Shown one piece after another: positions 63,279-64,000 of a DNA stretch of 64,000 bases (positions are counted from its first letter, which is position 1; each line of letters opens with the position of its first letter). The stretch covers positions 1 to 64,000 of the forward strand of contig NZ_CAJYVE010000018.1 in NCBI RefSeq assembly GCF_913777995.1. The letters run 5' to 3'. The position numbers and the translations under genes are program-made. The DNA comes from an uncultured Pseudomonas sp. GTDB taxonomy: Bacteria; Pseudomonadota; Gammaproteobacteria; Pseudomonadales; Pseudomonadaceae. The notes below the pieces were generated by a model. The model ran no database searches. It had not been told where the DNA came from and was given only the letters and a program-made list of their open reading frames with translations.

Positions 63279-63415
63279 AATACAGGTTAGTTAGACCGTT
63301 GGAGCGAGCTTGCTCGCTATGGCTGCGTCACGTTCACAGCAGATGCATGGGGTTTGCTGACTTGTTCGCGAGCAAGCTGCAACAAAGGCCGAAGAGCGTC
63401 TAACTGACCGGTATT
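63279..63415. mobile_element. REP-carrying MITE, copy 2
   Basis: A 137-base element. Left end AATACAGGTTAGTTAGAC and right end, complement of AATACCGGTCAGTTAGAC, pair at 16 of 18 positions. It is flanked by the 12-base direct repeat GCCTGTAGGCTC (63267-63278 and 63416-63427). The inside shares GTTGGAGCGAGCTT and GCTGCGTCACGTTCACAGCA with copy 1. The left repeat contains the hipA stop codon. Confidence 0.8.
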
Positions 63416-63466
63416 GCCTGTAGGCTCGAAACTGCTCAGTCCGAAAAAGTCGGCCCCGCCCGTTTC

Positions 63467-64000
63467 TCAGGCGTGCTGCGCGCTCGCCTCGGGCGCGGCC
63501 CTGACTTCCTCCTGATGATGCTCACGCTCCAGCGTGGCCTGCACCAGTTCGTCGGTCACCCGAATCTCCGCGCCCACCGGCGACATCTGCACGCTCGGTT
63601 CAAACGGAGCGGTCGGCGTGGCGGCCGGGTGCACCTTGCGGCGCCACAGGAAGAACGCCGCCATGAACAGGTTGAGCAGCACGAACGACCAGAAGAAGCC
63701 GCTATCGCCCACACGCTCCATGGCCGGGGAGATGATCAGCGGGCTGAGCGCCGAGCCCACCGAGTTGATCAACAGCATGCCCTGGATCACCCGTACCAGC
63801 TCGTTGGCGGCAACGTTGTCGGTGGCGTGGCTGACCGCCACCGGGTACAGGGTGAACACCCCACCGCCAAGCAGGAACAGCAGCACCGCCAGCAGCAGCA
63901 TCGAGCTGGGCAGCACCAAGATCAGCAGCGACAGCACGGCGCAGATCACGCTCAGGGCGATCAGCACCACCTGGCGGTCCTGGCGGTCGGACCAGCGCCC
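63467..64000 (-). CDS. MFS transporter, YcaD-like (N-terminus off window)
   Basis: The last 177 codons of an inner-membrane major facilitator; the frame is open through the window edge (RWSDRQDRQVVLIAL reads in). Four or so terminal helices are visible (VLIALSVICAVLSLLILVLP, LLLAVLLFLLGGGVFTLYPV, GMLLINSVGSALSPLIIS, GFFWSFVLLNLFMAAFFLW). A hydrophilic tail of about 60 residues follows, with Pro/Glu/His. The motif FTLYPVAVSHATD is typical of the YcaD group. Substrate unknown. Confidence 0.85.
   Translation of the reverse strand, partial: GRWSDRQDRQVVLIALSVICAVLSLLILVLPSSMLLLAVLLFLLGGGVFTLYPVAVSHATDNVAANELVRVIQGMLLINSVGSALSPLIISPAMERVGDSGFFWSFVLLNLFMAAFFLWRRKVHPAATPTAPFEPSVQMSPVGAEIRVTDELVQATLEREHHQEEVRAAPEASAQHA

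Overview
The window is a chromosomal stretch of a fluorescent Pseudomonas, most likely of the P. putida group. It is GC-rich, and the TypA, ThiI, GlnA, NtrB/NtrC, ArgA, ArgE and BetT proteins are typical of the genus. REP-type palindromes are scattered between genes. All calls come from reading the sequence and from remembered families; no database search was run.

Layout. 1-13 kb is core nitrogen control: typA (cut by the left edge), thiI, glnA behind a sigma54 promoter with two NtrC-like enhancer sites, a secreted AroQ-type chorismate mutase, a leucine-rich hypothetical protein, two DUF4124 proteins, ntrB-ntrC with a perfect NtrC site upstream, an amidase-fold protein that seems to lack its catalytic triad, and an aldo/keto reductase. 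13-20 kb holds a TonB receptor, flavin monooxygenase and sulfonate-type binding protein transcribed together, opposite a LacI-family regulator with a palindromic operator between them, then an SDR. 20-27 kb is the carnitine catabolic locus (caiX-cdhC-cdhA-cdhB, divergent cdhR) followed by the choline transporter betT with a BetI-type operator. 27-32 kb is a sulfur/cysteine block: GTG-started cysE, dcyD and the cystine ABC importer tcyJLN. 32-40 kb carries three poorly known small proteins, a two-adaptor RND efflux operon (TriABC-like) and an orphan RHS-core protein. 40-52 kb holds argA, argE, a CYTH-CHAD triphosphatase, an amino-acid permease, a basic amino-acid ABC importer, a methyltransferase and a membrane-anchored J-domain protein.

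Accessory part. A tRNA-Thr(UGU) at 52.5 kb opens a region of visibly lower GC up to about 56.8 kb. It holds a compact three-gene cassette (TIGR04255-type protein plus two unknown proteins), a frameshifted tyrosine integrase remnant, short terminator-linked ORFs and a phage baseplate/spike-like fragment. Beyond it lie an alpha/beta hydrolase, two lipoproteins, a RelBE-type and a HipBA-type toxin-antitoxin pair, a DUF4142 protein and a truncated MFS transporter.

Repeats are a theme. There are six REP doublets, a 79-bp tandem array that ends in a terminator, a probable IS630-type MITE that supplies the cdhB stop codon, and two copies of a 137-140-bp element with inverted ends and 12-13-bp direct repeats. 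One of those copies sits inside a REP doublet, the other directly after hipA. The best candidates for something undescribed are the tRNA-Thr island cassette and this REP-carrying short mobile element.
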